The position numbers and the translations under genes were made by a program. A stretch of 64,000 nucleotides of DNA from Haliclona indistincta (lineage: Eukaryota; Porifera; Demospongiae; Haplosclerida; Chalinidae), in NCBI GenBank assembly GCA_964017065.1, contig OZ024784.1, forward strand, positions 9,281,152 to 9,345,151. Direction: 5' to 3'. The notes beneath the pieces are model-generated. The model ran no database searches, had not been told where the DNA came from, and worked only from the letters and a program-made list of their open reading frames with translations. Shown piece by piece: positions 10,755 to 25,196 of this stretch (within the stretch, counting starts at the first letter, position 1; the number at the start of each line of letters is the position of its first letter).

Positions 10755-12969
10755 TCATTTGTTCTTGTCATCTTCCTTAGGTTTAGTGTCACTGTCGTCT
10801 CTGTTATGCGGTTGATTACCTCTCCATCTTACTCCCTCATTCTCCTGCTCTCTCCTTTTCACCTCTTCATCTTTCTTTTTTTTCTTCTGCAGCAGTGCCC
10901 TTCCCCTAGCTGTTGTTGGCTTTGTAGTGTTATACTTCCGACAGAATATGTTATAGCAGAAGAATATGGAGCTGATGGGAGCAGCAATAAAGCCTACTAT
11001 ACTGAGGACTGGATAATGGATCATCATACCCTTGAGGGACAAGAACATCAGTAGCTATTAATGAGTAAAGAAGCAAACCTACCCTGATTATGCTCACAGC
11101 TTTAATGTATAACTAGAAGAGAGAGGGTGAGAGAGTACAAGCACACAATATTTTCTCACTCACCTGTTCTATCATGTTCATGTATGTGAGACCACCTTGT
11201 GCCTGTGTCACATGACAATATTTAAAATAAGGTAACACTACTGTACTATCACATACTGGTATCTTGCCGTTGGATATGGAGAGTATGAACGTGGTTATGC
11301 TTTTGGAAGAGAATGGAGCTTCTTCACTCACGGGCTACATAAAATATATAACCTGACTAATCCTAGAGTAGTTTGCTCACAGAATAAGGATAGAACAGTC
11401 CAGTCCCTGGTTCCCACACAATCACTGTGGGTTGCTGTATCTCCATAGAATGTCTGACCATCTTCTCTACCAGCTCCTGGTCTTGAGTCAGCACAAACTG
11501 ATAGCCAGGCAATAGTTTTCTACTCTCAGCAACCTTACGAGCTGCCTCTACCGCTCTATGTACAGATTATTAATAATGGGGAGTGGCAATTATTATAACT
11601 CACTTCTTTTCAGTAATCGATCTGCTACTTTCAACATTCACGAATACCAACAGAATTCTTCTACCTATAATAGATAAGACAAGCATTGATACTGAACATA
11701 GTTACATACAAACCAAGAGACAGTTTGATGTAGGGATAGAATGTTGACATATTGACAGTTGGTAGAGCATTAAACTGCTCTCTCTGTACCCAAGTGGAAA
11801 ATAAATAACGTGAAAGCTTTTCTAGAAAAAAAACAAAAGAACAAAATGATGAATGAATACAAATCTAGTCTTGTAGATACCTTTGTATCGATACGCTGCA
11901 TTATCTTTAAGTACCACCACACCTGGAGGTGAGGTAAGGACAGAAGGAAATCCCTGCGTACAGCACGATAGGTCACATGGTTATCATATGACTTCAATTA
12001 CCAGTTCAGACAGTAATTCAGTGTTGTTGGTGGTAACATGCTTGGTTCTGGTAATGAAATCTTTAGCTACACGTTGATACATTAACTAGAGAGAGAGAGA
12101 GAGAGTAAGGGCAGTGAGGAGTGTATGTAGTACCGTCCAGTCCTGGTCTACATCATCCTCCTCTAAACACACCAGCAGGAACACCACAGAATGGTTAGTC
12201 TGTACAGCTGCAATCTCAGTTAGTGTAGTTACCTTCATAACTGGAGGTCTGAACAAAGACAATCAAAATCTAGATAATTACTGTAGTGTTACCTAAATAA
12301 CGAGAACAAAAATTTGGACATTCGTTCAGCTGTATAATTACCAGAGAACTCATAACGTGACCCATTCTGAAAACTGGCAGAAACTTATGAATGGTTAACA
12401 CATCACATAAACTTACTAGAGAAGAGTTGGAGTCGCTGATACGAAAAATGCCTTACTAATATCTGAAAACAGAACCATGAGAATATCATCACTTTACTAT
12501 TCAACATATACCAGGATTTAACGAGACATCCACTTTCCCAAAGTTGACTCCAGTGATATTGTTTTGATACAACATAGCCATCATCTCATAAAGATGACCC
12601 ATGGCTTCAATGCTGTGTTCACACCATGGAGTATAGAACTGTGAGAGAGGAAACATGTGTCGACAGCTAGTACGTATCATCATGGTGACTCACCAGCATT
12701 ACACGCGTCCCAATTCTCCATCTCTTTGGGTCTTTGATACTGTAATTCAGTAAATACATCAGATACGTTAACAATCCACTAGCCCACCTCTTGCTGAGCT
12801 CTGGAAGAAGAGGGATAAATTGTTTTTCTTCGTCATCTTTACCCCCTGATTTTGAACCAGGTGAATTAGACTGGTGAGTCGTCTCGTCTCTAGTAACTGA
12901 CTGAGTAACAACGACACCGAGCAGCGCGCTGAGGAGCAGCAGTAAAAAGAAACGAACAACACCCTTCAT
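10755..12969 (-). CDS. TMX3-like thioredoxin-related transmembrane protein, CxxS active site
   Basis: ER protein-disulfide-isomerase-like membrane protein. It starts with a signal peptide (MKGVVRFFLLLLLSALLGVVV), then a short acidic region and a thioredoxin domain (RVMLFYTPWCEHSIEAMGHL ... VNFGKVDVSLNP ... SKAFFVSATPTLLYFQNG). Further redox-inactive thioredoxin-like domains follow (SVVFLLVCLEEDDVD, VVVLKDNAAYRYK, RRILLVFVNVESSRS, QQPTVIVWEPGTGLFYPYS). A C-terminal membrane helix (PVLSIVGFIAAPISSIFF) and a lysine-rich cytosolic tail (LLQKKKKKDEE) complete it. This order matches TMX3. The usual CGHC centre reads CEHS, so the second, resolving cysteine is lost; this favours a mixed-disulfide holding or sulfhydryl-binding role over classical oxidase activity (inference). 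About a dozen exons join in frame; one intron has a (GA)n run near 12090. Confidence 0.75.
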
Positions 12970-13218
12970 TACTATACTGCATGCACGTTGGCAGGGCTGC
13001 TAGGAGGCGTGGCTCGTTTCAGTCATCACGAGACGAGTACGTCAGGTTTCCCACTACTGTACTGTACTAGTTTCCAGAATTATCGAAAACCTTGCTACTA
13101 GATTTAGGTTCCAAACTGGCTGAGAGTATAGAATAGTCCATTGATAATAGACTCCTTCATAATAATCATTGTAATAAAAAATTATTTTAAACAAAAGTAC
13201 AGACTGGTAAAAACATAA

Positions 13219-14371
<1,153 letters not shown>

Positions 14372-15130
14372 ATGACGCGAAGAGGAAACAAGATCATTCC
14401 TAATGCTCATTTTCGAAAGCATTGGCAGCAAAGGGTCAAGACTTGGTTCAACCAACCAGGACAGAAAAAGAAAAGACGTGTTAAGCGACTCAGAAAGGCA
14501 GCTGCTGTAGCACCCAGACCAGCGGACGGATCGTTGCGGCCAGTAGTGCGTTGCCCTACAGCTAGATATAACATAAGAACTAGATTGGGCAGAGGATTCT
14601 CTCTTGATGAACTCAAAGTGGGTAGATTGCATCCAGCCACCAAGTGTGTATTATTGCATGTATTGCTGCTCTGTTCCATAGCAAGCCAAGATTCCACGTC
14701 GGTTTGCACCTACCATTGGCATTGTAGTTGATCATCGCAGGAAAAACCGATCACTTGAGTCTCAACAGGTTAATGTACAGCGATTGAAGGAGTACAGGAG
14801 TCGTCTTATAGTGTTCCCCACTAACTCTAAGAAGCCTCAGAAGGGAGACAGTGATGTATGTTAAGCTATAGTCTACATCTCTTATTCTCACTCACTCTCT
14901 TTCAGCCTGAAGCAGTAAAAATGGCTACTCAGTTAAAGGGTCCATTGATGCCTATCAAGCATACAACAAGACGCCCTGCTCCTCGCAAGATCACAGAGGA
15001 TGAAGCCAAGTACAGTGTTTATGAGGCTCTACGAAAGGCTAGGGCAGATGCCAGATTAGTTGGTGTGAGGGAAAAACGTGCTAAGCAAAGGGAGGAGGAA
15101 GAGAAACAGACAAAGAAGCCTCCAAAGTAA
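14372..15130 (+). CDS. RPL13: 60S ribosomal protein L13 (eL13)
   Basis: Cytosolic large-subunit protein eL13. Three coding exons: 14372-about 14619 ([57 protein letters not shown]), about 14684-14857 ([33 protein letters not shown]) and 14886-15130 ([20 protein letters not shown] ... ending KKPPK). Splices are GT-AG and in frame. The basic composition and block order match eL13 throughout. A non-coding first exon with a pyrimidine-rich end precedes it. No snoRNA was recognised in the short introns. Confidence 0.96.
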
Positions 15131-15232
15131 CAGTGTAGTATGAACATTGTTTCTGATCGAGAATTTGTCACAGCAAAAAATGTTTTCGACACGGGGTTAA
15201 AATATTAAAGTGGGTGGGGCTGAGTGCCTGCA

Positions 15233-17173
15233 ATGGCTGCTAAAGACGAGTGCCAGCGGCTGCTGGACGAGGCGAGTGAGTTGCTTACTCCGTCACAGCA
15301 AGACTGGTTGTTGCTGCAACTGATAATGAAAACACCGGTATTTTGGAGCCTACTGCTCTTTAGATCTTGTGATAGTAATTGTCTCTTTCGCTCAGTCTCA
15401 CCGGTTGCAACCGCTTCATGCTGAGATACAGCGAATCCTCTCATTTGATCTTGTCTCAAGACTCCCCTACATGGTTGCTGAACGTATCTTCTCATACCTT
15501 GATACTATAGCTCTTTGTGCTGTTGCTCGGTGCTGCAAGAAATGGCGGGAACTGGCAAATAACGACAGATTATGGTAAACAACTTATACTAGCTTGTGTC
15601 TAGGGGTCAATTTGTTACTCAGGTATGAACTGTGTAAGGCAAGAGGTTATGACTACTGTGATAATCTCTCTCTACCTGACTGGGAGGAAGGTAGGAGACC
15701 AACGTCTCCTCGCAAGAAGATGTATGATGTAGCCAACATGGGATCTCATTTTCCTCCTCCTCCTTGTCACTGGAAGCAGGTCTACATTAAGGGAGAAGTG
15801 TTGAATAGTAACTGGAGACATGGAGTGTACAACATGACCACACAGCGTGGTCATCAGACCACCATTACTAGCATGGCTGTGGAGGGTGAGTTAGTGTGTC
15901 CAATGATGCACTAGCCATTTTTGTAATACCACTCTCAGGAAACCTTCTTGTATCAGGCTCACGTGATAACACTGTTAGAGTATGGAATATTGAGTCACTA
16001 AACTGTGTGCATGTATTGAGCCAGCATACTGATGAAGTGAACAGTGTTCAAATCAAAGTAATCATAGTCTGCATGTTAGATAAGCACTGCACTTTATGCA
16101 GGACAATTTGATATTCTCTGGCTCATCTGATGGGTGTGTAAGAGTGTTTGATGCCTCTTCTGGTCAGTGTCTATGGTGCCTCGACTCTCATAGCGGTGCT
16201 GTGGAACTGTTGACCTACCAGTCTGGCTGGATTGTGTCTGCTAACAGTGACTAGTGGGCATGTAACATTAAATATTTTCATTCTATTCCTACTAGTTCGT
16301 TGCATGTTTGGGAGTTTGTGTCAGGTCAGCCTGTACATCAACATGTGTTACATGGTCACACTATGTCAGTCACTGTGAGTGATCAAAAAAGATGCCTACT
16401 TATAATAAATTCACTGTTATCTCAGTGCCTACAGGTGTGTAGTGATGGTACTGTTGTCAGTGGATCCTGGGACTCATCATTGAGAATATGGCAGTCAGAC
16501 AGTGGAGTATGTGGGCGTGTGTTAAGAGCACATGCTGAGGGTAAGCGGGAACATGGACACACTTGCTTTCCTTTCGCTAATATAGGAGTCTATTGTTTGC
16601 AGTGTGATATCAATAAGATTGTTAGTGGTGGTGGTGATAATATGGTTGTGTTATGGGATACGAAAACCGGTCAATCAATACGATCTTTTGCAGGACACAC
16701 ACAAGAAATTGTGAGCAGCACAAATTCATTCAATAACAATAGTCATGTTTTCCTCCAGTTGTGTGTGAAATATAATGATCAGTTGATAGCATCTTGTTCA
16801 GCAGACAGCACCATCAGACTATGGGAAATCAACGGTAAGACTGATCTCTCTTCCTCAACCTAAATGGTTCTCTGTAGGTAATTGTGTTCACTTGCTTGAG
16901 GATCACATAGGGTTGGTGAGGTGTCTTCATCTGTCAGAGAACAGGCTAGTATCTGCTGGAGACAGAAAAAAGGTTAACATTTGGTGCACTAAAGTAAGTT
17001 TCCATAGAATGTGTATGCAACACACTGATATCACTGTCATTATTCAGGATGGTAGTCTACTTCATACAGTGCATCGGCAGCAGACACTGGTACACCTCCT
17101 CTGTGTTACCAAGACAAAGATTATCACAGGTCCACCTGACACTGGTATCATCAGTATAGCTAGCTACTGGTAA
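15233..17173 (+). CDS. F-box / WD40-repeat protein (FBXW family)
   Basis: Substrate receptor of an SCF ubiquitin ligase. After a short helical N-terminus (MAAKDECQRLLDEASELLTP) comes an F-box (RLPYMVAERIFSYLDTIALC, then ARCCKKWRELANNDRLW), a linker, and about seven WD40 repeats (VSGSRDNTVRVWNIESLNCV, FSGSSDGCVRVFDASSGQCL, VSANSDYSLHVWEFVSGQPV, VSGSWDSSLRIWQSDSGVCG, VSGGGDNMVVLWDTKTGQSI, ASCSADSTIRLWEING, VSAGDRKKVNIW). Many exons, roughly one per blade. The apparent TAG at about 16253 is avoided by a GTGGGC donor that restores SDYSLHVWE. Domain order resembles CDC4/beta-TrCP, but a specific FBXW number cannot be assigned. It follows RPL13 on the same strand by about 100 bp. Confidence 0.88.
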
Positions 17174-17269
17174 CAAACACCATGCACTATACTAATACAC
17201 AATGGTTTATAAACTTTGTATTGGTATAAAAAATCGTGATATACAGCAATAATTATAAAGCAAAATATT

Positions 17270-19317
17270 TTACACTTTAAAGTCTGCCCAAACAGGGCAA
17301 TGATCTGACACTGTACCACCCCCTCGCGACTCCAGGTTGGATATTGGTAAATTATTGAGAGCAAGTCCTCCTCTCACCACTCCCCATCGTCCTTGAATTG
17401 TCCACCGTTGCATAGCTTCACTAATCCATAAGTTATCATACTGCTTACTACCAAGAGGATTGGCTCCGCTGATGTTGGTAGGTATTGTTACTGGAATAAG
17501 ATTAGTGAACCCAGCACCACGCAGTCTGCTAAAACCTTGAGAAAAAATAATAGTGAAAGTGAGAGAGTAATATTATCAGACATACTTTGGTCACAAGCAT
17601 CCAAATTAAAATCTCCTAGTACAATAATTTTGTCGTGCCCTAAAGAAAAATCAAACAAAGTGTTTAGAGCTGTTTATCATAACTCACACCTTGTTCCATA
17701 ATAGCTTGCACTAGTGGCAATATTAAAGATATCTCTTTCTGAAATTGGCCAATCAGAATTTCATAAAAATTATAATGGAAAATTATTACCTTCAATTTTG
17801 GTAGATCTGACATGTCTAAATTTGTTGCCTTCAAATGCACAGTCACCATCACAAATTGCCAGTGTCTAGACTATTATAATAGCACCATCAATTTAATGAT
17901 ATCAAGCAGAGAACACATAAGCTCTATCATAGCTCATTGGCATAGGAACCCTTGGTTGGAACCCTCATTGGCCCCTCATTGGCAACCCATTGGCATAGGA
18001 ACCCTTTATGGGGAATTTGCCCCATAAAAATTATCATTGAGCGATACCCCCACTTTGCCAGGTCAAACCTACCAGGAACGGCAAAGCACAAGACTCCAAC
18101 ACAATGGCAAAAATGGTGTAATCCACACATTAATGATAGGAAAAATTTTCAGCTTGCTTGAAATTTTGCCCATTTTTAAGTTGCATATGTACAGTACCTA
18201 GAGCCTTCTTACTTCACGTTTAAGTAGAGTGTGCTAAACGTATGAGCTGAATCTGATGTCCAAGCTGTAAATTAATGTCACAGTTAAATTTCAACAGAGG
18301 CATATCTAGGATTTAGTGCAAAGGGGTGCTGAAGCTAATTAATATTCGTGATCATTTTAATTCCCTGTTATTATTGCATGGTTAGAGTGATTGATGCAGT
18401 GTGTATTATTAAAAAATCAAAATGCTACATTAAAAGTTGCTCATTGGGATCATAGCAGTTACTGTTGAATATTAACTAGCCTTGGCTGAGGAGGGTGCTG
18501 GAGCACCCTGAGCACCCCCTGGATATGCTACTGGTTCAAAGCAGGTCAACTGAACTGGCTTTAAATACGATACGCTTAATACTTACGCTAAAGTATCCAA
18601 TGAAGGGCCTGCGTACAAAGTGATCCACTCCAGGCTGAGGTTTTCCACCAAGCAGCCCGCTATTGAGCAGGTGTACACCAGTTGATGTATGCCACAGGAA
18701 TCCATTGTATTCATTACCCTGAGGGAAACCAACTGGTTGTTCTCTGGTCTAAAGTATCTTTTGTAAGCCAGGTTACCTGGTACATTCTTCCTGTGGCTGT
18801 AGAAGCTACAAACTTCCATTCCCCTTGTTTTCGTTGTTTGCATTCCTTCACTTCCTTCAGCTGTGGGCTGTTTAACTCATCACAAATCTGCACAAACGTC
18901 TAAAGTTTCACTTCTGTAGTTTATTAGGCAATTTACCTTTTCTAACGCATCTGGTGATGCAAGTTCCTGCAATGCAATCAAATCCAACCTGCATAATGCA
19001 CTATTGCATTCTGTCAGTTTTAGTTATCTAGTTTACCTCTTATTTAATATAGCAACACAGACTGCACCCAGGACAGATGAGTTGTTGGCTTTATCGAGGG
19101 AAAAGCACTGCAGATTCCACGAAGCCACTCTCAGCACTCGCAGGCGATGGCTACTGTGTGTCCGGCCTGGGGCACGTGCTGTTGGAGTGTTATTGTTATC
19201 GCCATGTTGCTGATGGCTCGGCAGGTGTCTCTTACTACTCCTTCTATTATCACTGGTACTATGCCGCTGCTGTCTCCTCTGCTGAGGAGGATCGCTCTTA
19301 CCACAGCAACCGCCCAT
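17270..19317 (-). CDS. Endonuclease/exonuclease/phosphatase-family protein, EEPD1-like
   Basis: Member of the DNase I-like EEP superfamily. The start MGGCCGKSDPPQQRR gives a Gly-2 and two cysteines, a strong myristoylation/palmitoylation signature like the lipidated N-terminus of EEPD1. Catalytic motifs in order: VASWNLQCFSL (Asn), DLIALQELASPDALEK (Glu), RRPFIGYFS, HWQFVMVTVHLKATN, VLGDFNLDACDQS (Asp/Asn), and near the end VSDHCPVWADF (Asp-His). Seven or more exons join in frame; one intron (about 17875-18590) is enlarged by repeats. Human EEPD1 also has N-terminal helix-hairpin-helix motifs; none is seen here. So this is an EEP domain protein, nuclease or phosphatase not resolved. Confidence 0.8.
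17930..18020. repeat. Short direct repeats in EEPD1-like intron
   Basis: CATTGGCATAGGAACCCTT occurs twice about 50 bp apart, with CCTCATTGG units in between. It is a local duplication in non-coding sequence with no recognised function. Confidence 0.6.
18297..18533. mobile_element. Old inverted-repeat element, hAT-like ends
   Basis: The left part (GAGGCATATCTAGG ... AAAGGGGTGCTGAAGC) and right part (GGGTGCTGGAGCACC ... CCCCTGGATATGCTACTG) form imperfect inverted repeats. The ends resemble the GTGGCGGATCTAGG ends of the element at 52155, and a GGGTGCTCGAGCACCC block recurs near 54017. Probably a degraded MITE in the EEPD1-like intron. Confidence 0.5.
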
Positions 19318-19476
19318 TTAAAATGAATGCTGATCCTGCAAACAAAGTGCCCCGCCCCTGGCTGCTTTCGCATAATATTACGGTAAGTGACCGTATAATT
19401 ATTAAGCTTACTTTACCACGCGCGACTGCCACGTGCATCAAGTTACATTCTGCAAATCTACCAAAGAAAGGTCATC
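19318..19476. promoter_or_regulatory. Bidirectional promoter, EEPD1-like / AHCY
   Basis: A 159-bp spacer between divergent starts with CCCCGCCCC near 19350 and E-box CACGTG at 19430-19435. Confidence 0.55.
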
Positions 19477-21190
<1,714 letters not shown>

Positions 21191-21313
21191 TGTGTCTAGG
21201 TAATGGACTTGTTAGAAACCTATTTATAACTGATGAGGCGTATGTTATCAACAATCTTTTTAGTGTGGTAATAAATAATTATTATCATTGTGTGCATGTA
21301 TTTAAAGCTCCAG

Positions 21314-22845
21314 TCACTTTTTTCTTTGCATGAAGTTAATAATCGCTTCCATGCATTCTACTGACTGCCATCGTTCCTCTAGCAAGTCACACTCTTCCTT
21401 GTTCACATCTTCTAGCAGCTGAAGCTGTGAGCTTCGTATCAACATTTTGGATTTATGCAAAGACTATGGGGAATAATTGTGAACATAAATTTACATGCAG
21501 ATGAAGTGTACCTGTGGTGGTAGACTGGCTATATCGGTTGCTACTTGGTTCACTTTATCAGCAAATCCTGGCTGAGGGAATATTCTAGTGACCAACCCTC
21601 TCTCATATGCTTCTGCAACTGACAGCTTTTGACCTGCTAGTAACATTTCGTTGGCCTAAAATAACAAGTTTTACAAATAAGATAGTAATGGTAAAATACC
21701 TTACCCTGGCTGGAGACATGATCTGAGGAAACAGAAGTGATGAACATGCCTCGGGACTCTGCCCGAGTGACATAAAAGGAGTGTGGAAGGTTGCCTGGAG
21801 GAAAGTGTGGTTAGCACACTACATGTACTGAGAGAGAGAGCTCACATTATCAGCAGCATACACTAGATCACACAGTGCTAGTAGAGTCACTGATATACCC
21901 ACAGCTGGTCCATTGACAGCTGCTATCAGTGGTTTGGGAAACTGAATGAATGAGGACACAAATTCTCTGCAAGATAGAATGATCAACTGAACTAAGCAAA
22001 ACATACTCGTAGTACCTCAGCACCCGTGAGCCAGCCTTAGCCAGAGCAGCAGGGCCTTCTGGAGGTATATTCATGAAATTAGATAGATCGTTTCCACTAC
22101 AATAGTAGTTTCCTGCTCCTGTAATCATTACAGTAACAACTTTACTGTCTTGAGCAGCATTCTTGAGAGCATCTCCAATGCCTGTATACATCTGAATGGA
22201 AGGTGGGATAAATGCAAGGAGGAAGAGAAGGGATACTGACATCCCAAGTAATGGCATTGAACTTGCTTGGACGGTTGAGTGTTATTGTTCTCAATCCCTT
22301 GGTATCAGTGATGAGTAGGTCATCACTACTACCAGAGGATGCTGTGGAAGAAGGACTAGAGACTGTCTCGCTGCTGGAGTCACCCCTTCCAACCAGTTGA
22401 TCCACTAGCTCTACATACTGCTTCATGGCATCACTCTGTTTATAAATTAATTTTACTATGTGTCCTTTCTAAAATAGACTCACTTGAGATAAGTTGCCCA
22501 GTTCATTCCATGCTCCCCACTTAGCTTTACCAACAAAGTCTAAAGCACCTGGTTTAGGAGCATTACAGGGTCCAATGGTTGCCTATACAGTAAATACTAA
22601 TGTTATGTCTCAATATCAATTGTGCATACCTGCTTGTACAGTCCATACAGCTTCAGTTTGGTCTGATTTCCAGGATCAGCTGTAAGCGATTTTAGGCGCT
22701 CCTTCGCTTTTTCCAGACCGCTATTGTCGCTGAACATAGGATAGCTTGTTGAAATAGATCTAATCGATCTCCCATACGCTCCACCAGTCACTGAGCGCCA
22801 TGTACACGAGCTTCTTCTTAGCAGAGTTGACACCAAACCCGCCAT
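21314..22845 (-). CDS. ECI2: Enoyl-CoA delta isomerase 2 (ACBP + isomerase)
   Basis: Moves double bonds from position 3 to 2 during beta-oxidation of unsaturated fatty acyl-CoA. The first exon encodes an Arg/Ser-rich presequence ([18 protein letters not shown]). An acyl-CoA-binding domain follows ([35 protein letters not shown]), then a Ser-rich linker and the crotonase-fold isomerase ([69 protein letters not shown] with the catalytic Glu in [20 protein letters not shown]). The C-terminus reads FMQRKK, so the peroxisomal SKL-type signal of vertebrate ECI2 is absent; together with the presequence this argues for mitochondria only. Seven or so exons. Confidence 0.93.
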
Positions 22846-23184
22846 TACAATAATTCCGTAAATATAGAGTTAAACTCATGTAAGTCATTACATGTACAGT
22901 GTATAATGTCATGAAGATTTTATAACAATAAGTGAACAAGACGGCAATAAAAATCCAATACTGCTAGAATAGTGTCACAGGTCACCTAACTCATTCATCC
23001 TGCACAAAACAATAAACAAACTTACAGCAATACATGTAGTACATGAATGCATAATTAAGTTTGTGCACAAAGTAAAAAATAATAAATGATGTGTCCATAA
23101 TTTTTTTCAGGAGTAGTGGCTGCTTGCTAAATACTAACAAAATTAATTTTGTGCATTTATAATACAACGAACTATTAGAATCCA
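22846..23184. other. Intergenic, upstream of ECI2 and downstream of SEH1
   Basis: AT-rich 339 bp between two minus-strand genes. It should hold the ECI2 promoter and the SEH1 3' UTR. No gene, structured RNA or repeat is recognised. Confidence 0.5.
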
Positions 23185-25082
23185 TCACTGCACTAACCAA
23201 GATTTGTCAGCCTTTGAATTAGTGCCCAGTAGTGCCTTAGACAAGGATGCACCCATTGAACTAGCCATAGGGTGAGAGGAATGGTGGTGGTGATGAGTAG
23301 AAAGATGAGAGGAACTAGGAGGAACTGCTGGTCCTAATGAACTATCACTCCTTAGAGTGGATATACACTTCCATGTGTCCTGATAGTTAGCTGAGAAAAC
23401 AATCACTCTTGCACAATAATAGCAACAACTCCTCACCCTTCCAAAGTCGTACCAAGCCATCATCTGCTGCTGTAGCCAGTATAGTTCCTGTCATGTCCCA
23501 TTCTACCCTCCAAACCTGTGCTCCCTGATGGTCTAGTTGGGCAGGGTGGCGTATCTCCAGCTTTGTGTGTCCGTGAGTATCAGTGCTAGAGACAGACACC
23601 AGGTAAACGTGTCCCGCAATACATACTAGTTGTACCGACCGGTACGGGACCAATACCCTACCCTCAAGTACGGGACCAATACCCTCGAGTGCAACACAAC
23701 CACTCTCACTCGATCACACAATAAACGTCATCATTGGCTACACCTAGTTACCGAAGTTCTCCTAACTTTGCAGGCACAACCGAACAATCTTGTGTCATTG
23801 GTCACACATACATACAGACCAAAATGCTTAACCCTCGGGTGCATAAATTTTCAGGGTAATTATGGTACAAGCTAGCATACCCAGCTGGTACAATATGAAT
23901 GAGATCAGCATCCTTTGAGGCAACTGCTAACACATGATGAGCCCTATAGTGAGCGAGAGAGAGAGAAGTGACCAACTTCATTGCAGCATAGTTAGTCATA
24001 CCTGCCCATGTTAGGAGCAAATGCAATATCGTGTATAGGATCAAAGACCACACCCACAATACTATGAATATTGGCCCACTTCCTGATTAGGGAGAAAAAT
24101 AATGCTAAGTGCATGGACCTAAACCAGACCTTGTTACTTCACTGTACTCAAATATTTGCAGTCTACCAGAGACCACATTGGCAGGATCATCAGTACCAAT
24201 CATTATCATTGGTGGGTGGATCCTGAGAGAAAGTCAAGAGGGCAATCAGTGATTGATGATTCTTGGTAACTCACCGTGATGGGTTCCATGACAAACAGCT
24301 GGTGCCTGGTTTGCAACTCAACAAAGCCTATAGTGTTACACAGACAATACAAAGAGAAGAGCAGTAACGACCACTGACTAGTAGTGACCACTGAGAAAGA
24401 TTCATGACATCAGGTGCTTCATATATCCTTAGCTTACCATCAGTAGAGCAAGTAGCCTATAGAATAGTAGAAATAATTATAATGTGATTGTAGTTGAGAT
24501 AAATCTAACCAGCATAAGCCCGAGATGTTGAGGAGCAAATTTAACATCATTGACCGAAGTGCGGCTATCTACCAAACTAGCCTTTTGAATCTGAAGAAGA
24601 GGAAATGCTGTACAACACTACCTTCTTCTGACCTACCCAATGTGAGCCTTTCTTGTCAGCAACTATAGCAATGAAGCACTATCAAATTGCCAGTGTGTCA
24701 TAATTACTCACCTTGTTCTTCCCAGATTGCCACAGTCCTATCAAATGAACATGTTGCTAGTGCCTGTCCAAACTCAGGATGAGCCCATGTCACACGCCAA
24801 ACCGAGCCCGAGTGAGTCTGGGTGGATAACAAGAAGTTAACTACCTCCTAAACAGTTTCTTTCCTCACTTTCCAACGAGCTGTCTGCTTCCATTGGTTCT
24901 TATCATCCAAGTCCCACACCTGGATAGATTCAATTTTCTAGTTTGCATATTACGCAAGTTTTCACCTCTACAGTTTGATCTGTAGAACAGGTGGCAATAC
25001 GACGACCGTAGAAATCATATGAAACATCATGGATGAGATCCTGATGAGTTGTGGGGAGTTTTTTAGCCGTAAACCCTGCCAT
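23185..25082 (-). CDS. SEH1L: Nucleoporin SEH1 (WD40)
   Basis: Component of the Y-complex of the nuclear pore and of the GATOR2 complex that signals amino acids to TORC1. Ordered WD40 blocks: [173 protein letters not shown]. All exons join in frame over short introns. The C-terminal tail is His/Ser-rich ([17 protein letters not shown]) and ends DKSWLVQ. One intron (about 23604-23880) is enlarged by low-copy sequence with the 18-bp repeat GTACGGGACCAATACCCT at 23642 and 23671. Confidence 0.95.
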
Positions 25083-25196
25083 CACATCACTAGCACTCCA
25101 TCTACATGTACAGCACGTGCGGTAGGCGTGGTTCGTAAACAAATTGTCACGGTCAAGCAAGACCGTGGTTCATAAGGAAGTGAGTATTTTGACCTC
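25083..25196. promoter_or_regulatory. Bidirectional promoter, SEH1 / propeller membrane protein
   Basis: A 114-bp spacer containing E-box CACGTG at 25114-25119 immediately followed by GGCGTGG at 25125-25131; both motifs recur in other divergent spacers. Confidence 0.55.

Noticed and set aside
12074..12112. (GA)n run as a regulatory GAGA element
   Set aside because: It is the pyrimidine tract (on the minus strand) before an exon of the TMX3-like gene.
16240..16262. In-frame TAG in the F-box/WD40 gene suggesting a pseudogene
   Set aside because: A GTGGGC donor just before the stop joins to the next exon and restores SDYSLHVWE, so no break is needed.
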